Positions 30,222 through 31,841 of a DNA stretch of 31,841 nucleotides are shown here, piece after piece. The notes below the pieces were generated by a model, which saw nothing but the letters and a program-made list of their open reading frames with translations, was not told the DNA's origin and ran no database searches. The stretch is from contig JARIBR010000342.1 in assembly GCA_029258695.1 (NCBI GenBank), forward strand, positions 1-31,841, in the 5' to 3' direction. This stretch comes from Quadrisphaera sp. GTDB lineage: Bacteria; Actinomycetota; Actinomycetes; Actinomycetales; Quadrisphaeraceae. A program made the position numbers and the translations under genes. Position 1 is the stretch's first letter, and each line of letters opens with the position of its first letter.

Positions 30222-31315
30222 TGTCGCACCCGCTGGCTCGACCGCGCCGCCTCGTCGCCACCGCCGTGGCCACGGCGGTGGTCGCCGCGACGAGCGTCCT
30301 GCCGGGCGCCGCGCTGCCGAGCGCCGAGGCGGCCACGACCGAGAAGGCCGCCACCGGCGCCGCGTGGCACGGCCTGTGGGCGAGCTCCGACACCGCGGAG
30401 AAGGAGGTGGTGCTCGACGAGCTCGCCGACCACGGCCTGACGTGGGTGCGCCTGGACATCGGGTGGGCCAGCGTGCAGCCCGACGGCCCCGACGGCTACG
30501 ACCCGAACGCGGTGCAGGACGTGCGCGAGGCCGCCACCATGGCCCGGGAGCGCGGCATGCAGGTGCTCGGCATGTTCTGGCTCACCCCCGCGTGGGCCGG
30601 CCCGGACAAGCAGCAGGCCCCGCGGGACGCCGACGACTACGCCTCCGCCCTGGCCGGGCTCGTCGAGGCCGTTCCGGAGGTCAGCGCCTGGGAGGTGTGG
30701 AACGAGCCGAACCGCGAGAGCTTCTTCGCCTCCACGGACCCGGCGACGTACGCCCGGCTGCTGAGCACCGCCCACGACGCGGTGAAGGAGGTGGCGCCGG
30801 AGGCCACGGTGGTCATGGGCGGCACCGCGTACAACGACGCCGCCTGGATCGAGGAGGCGCTCGCCGCCGGCGCCGCTGGTCACTACGACGTCATGGCCAC
30901 CCACCCCTACGGCGCCCCGGCCGACCAGCCGCCGGACGCGGCGGCGGACGGGACGAAGTACACCTTCCGCCACCTCGATGCCGTGCGGGGGGCGATGGCG
31001 CGGCACGGCGACGGAGACCTGCCGGTGTGGCTCACCGAGCTGGGCTGGAGCACCCACGCCAACACGGGCGGCACCGAGCCGTGGGAGCGGGGCGTCAGCG
31101 AGGCCGTGCAGGCGCGCTACAGCGCCAGGGTGCTGCACGTCCTCTCCCGCGACTTCCCCTACGTCGAGGTCGTCATCTACTACAACGCCGTCGACCACGA
31201 GACCGGCACGACCAGCCAGTACGACAACTACGGGCTGATGCGCGACGACCTCTCCCCCAAGCCGGTGCTCGACGCGCTCGCGGCGGCGAAGGCCCGGCTG
31301 TCGGGTGGTGGCTGA
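30221..31315 (+). CDS. Secreted glycoside hydrolase of clan A (GH39/PslG-like)
   Basis: 364 residues from ATG 30221, with GAGGGAAGGA just upstream. A signal peptide has Arg-rich n-region residues 7-10, a hydrophobic core 11-28, and likely cleavage after AEA near residue 38. A TIM-barrel hydrolase follows: WVRLDIGWASVQP, then WEVWNEPN with the acid/base Glu162, then WLTELGW with the nucleophile Glu273. PslG in Pseudomonas and related GH39 enzymes cut exopolysaccharide during export or matrix remodelling; the location inside an EPS run supports a similar job here. Its stop overlaps the next start by 1 nt. Confidence 0.87.
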   Translation: MSHPLARPRRLVATAVATAVVAATSVLPGAALPSAEAATTEKAATGAAWHGLWASSDTAEKEVVLDELADHGLTWVRLDIGWASVQPDGPDGYDPNAVQDVREAATMARERGMQVLGMFWLTPAWAGPDKQQAPRDADDYASALAGLVEAVPEVSAWEVWNEPNRESFFASTDPATYARLLSTAHDAVKEVAPEATVVMGGTAYNDAAWIEEALAAGAAGHYDVMATHPYGAPADQPPDAAADGTKYTFRHLDAVRGAMARHGDGDLPVWLTELGWSTHANTGGTEPWERGVSEAVQARYSARVLHVLSRDFPYVEVVIYYNAVDHETGTTSQYDNYGLMRDDLSPKPVLDALAAAKARLSGGG

Positions 31316-31841
31316 TGGGCCCACGGGCCGTGGCCGAGCCCGGGACGGCCGAGGCGGTCCTCGGGCCCCTCGCGGCGCTCGTCGACGCCGTCGCGGGCGG
31401 CCCGCTGCTCGTCGTCGGCTCGCTGCCCCCCCGCGGTCGCGACCTCGACCTCGCGGTGGCGGGCACCGACGCGCCGGCGCTGCTCGGCGCGCTGGCCGGC
31501 GCCGGGTTCGTGCAGCGCGGCAGCGAGCACGTGCGCTTCACCGGCGGCTCCGCGCAGGTGGTCGAGGTCTCCGTGCTCGAGGACTGGGGTCTGCCGGCCG
31601 GCGAGCTCGACGCGCTGCTCGCCGGCGCCGTCCCGCTGCCCGGCGCCGCCCGCCTCGTCCGGCCCGCACCCCAGCACGCCGTGCTGCTCCTCGCCCAGCT
31701 GACCGCCGCGACGGGGCGGCTGTCCACCGGGCGTCGAGCCCGCCTGGCGGCCGCGATCGAGGAGGACCCGCAGGCGTGGGACGCCGCCGTCGCCCGCGCG
31801 CCGGCGTGGCGGGCCACCGGGGCGGTGCGGGTGCTGCTCGC
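31315..31841 (+). CDS. Nucleotidyltransferase-like protein (partial, runs off the right edge)
   Basis: 175 codons are visible from ATG 31315. LLVVGSLPPRGRDLDLAV (31-48) looks like the nucleotidyltransferase-fold signature, a Gly-Ser pair followed by D-x-D (Asp43, Asp45). The next part, LLGALAGAGFVQRGSEHVRF, fits the same fold. The third acidic residue cannot be assigned with certainty (candidates in VVEVSVLEDW). No membrane segment is seen. It may be a larger protein with further domains beyond the window. Translational coupling to the hydrolase places it in the EPS run; its role is unknown. Confidence 0.6.
   Translation, partial: MGPRAVAEPGTAEAVLGPLAALVDAVAGGPLLVVGSLPPRGRDLDLAVAGTDAPALLGALAGAGFVQRGSEHVRFTGGSAQVVEVSVLEDWGLPAGELDALLAGAVPLPGAARLVRPAPQHAVLLLAQLTAATGRLSTGRRARLAAAIEEDPQAWDAAVARAPAWRATGAVRVLL

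Overview
The window is very GC-rich (well over 70%), has strong G/C preference at third codon positions, many GTG starts, and tightly overlapping genes. It carries type VII secretion genes, ECF sigma factors and a subtilase. This points to a high-GC actinomycete (Actinomycetota). I cannot name the genus from sequence alone. No tRNA, rRNA, CRISPR array, IS element or transposase was seen.

Layout. (1) 1-2114: a left-truncated ECF sigma factor fused to a zinc-finger anti-sigma domain and a membrane segment (-), and a divergent, degenerate kinase-like protein (+). (2) 2170-13507: first half of an exopolysaccharide (EPS) locus. On the minus strand lie a Wzz/tyrosine-kinase-like co-polymerase and an overlapping membrane LysM protein, plus a two-domain GT4-GT2 glycosyltransferase. 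On the plus strand a five-gene run with 1- to 4-nt overlaps encodes a polysaccharide deacetylase, an MOP-type flippase, an APH-like kinase, a CelD/FemAB-like acyltransferase and an ATP-grasp enzyme. (3) 13682-20646: a minimal type VII (ESX-like) cluster, eccB(-), eccD(-) and eccC(+), with two doubtful small ORFs. The EccC has lost the P-loop lysine in both recognisable ATPase domains and lacks a third domain. (4) 20695-26266 (-): a four-gene operon of ECF sigma factor, small helical/beta-sandwich protein, TPR-CHAT caspase-like protease and secreted subtilisin-like protease. (5) 26426-31841 (+): second half of the EPS locus, an overlapping run of polyprenyl-phosphate sugar transferase, GT4 glycosyltransferase, CelD-like acyltransferase, secreted PslG/GH39-like hydrolase and a right-truncated nucleotidyltransferase-like protein.

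How the parts may work together. The sugar transferase would load the first sugar on undecaprenyl phosphate. The GT4/GT2 enzymes would extend the unit, and the acyltransferases, APH-like kinase, ATP-grasp enzyme and deacetylase would decorate it. The flippase would export it, the Wzz-like protein would set chain length, and the GH39-like enzyme would trim polymer outside the cell. No Wzy polymerase is visible and it may lie beyond the right edge. The best candidate for an undescribed system is the sigma/TPR-CHAT/subtilase operon. It resembles, without any CRISPR component, the TPR-CHAT protease / cleaved regulator / ECF sigma logic of type III-E CRISPR loci. A second candidate is the type VII cluster built on an apparently P-loop-dead EccC. 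Both sit between the two halves of the EPS locus.
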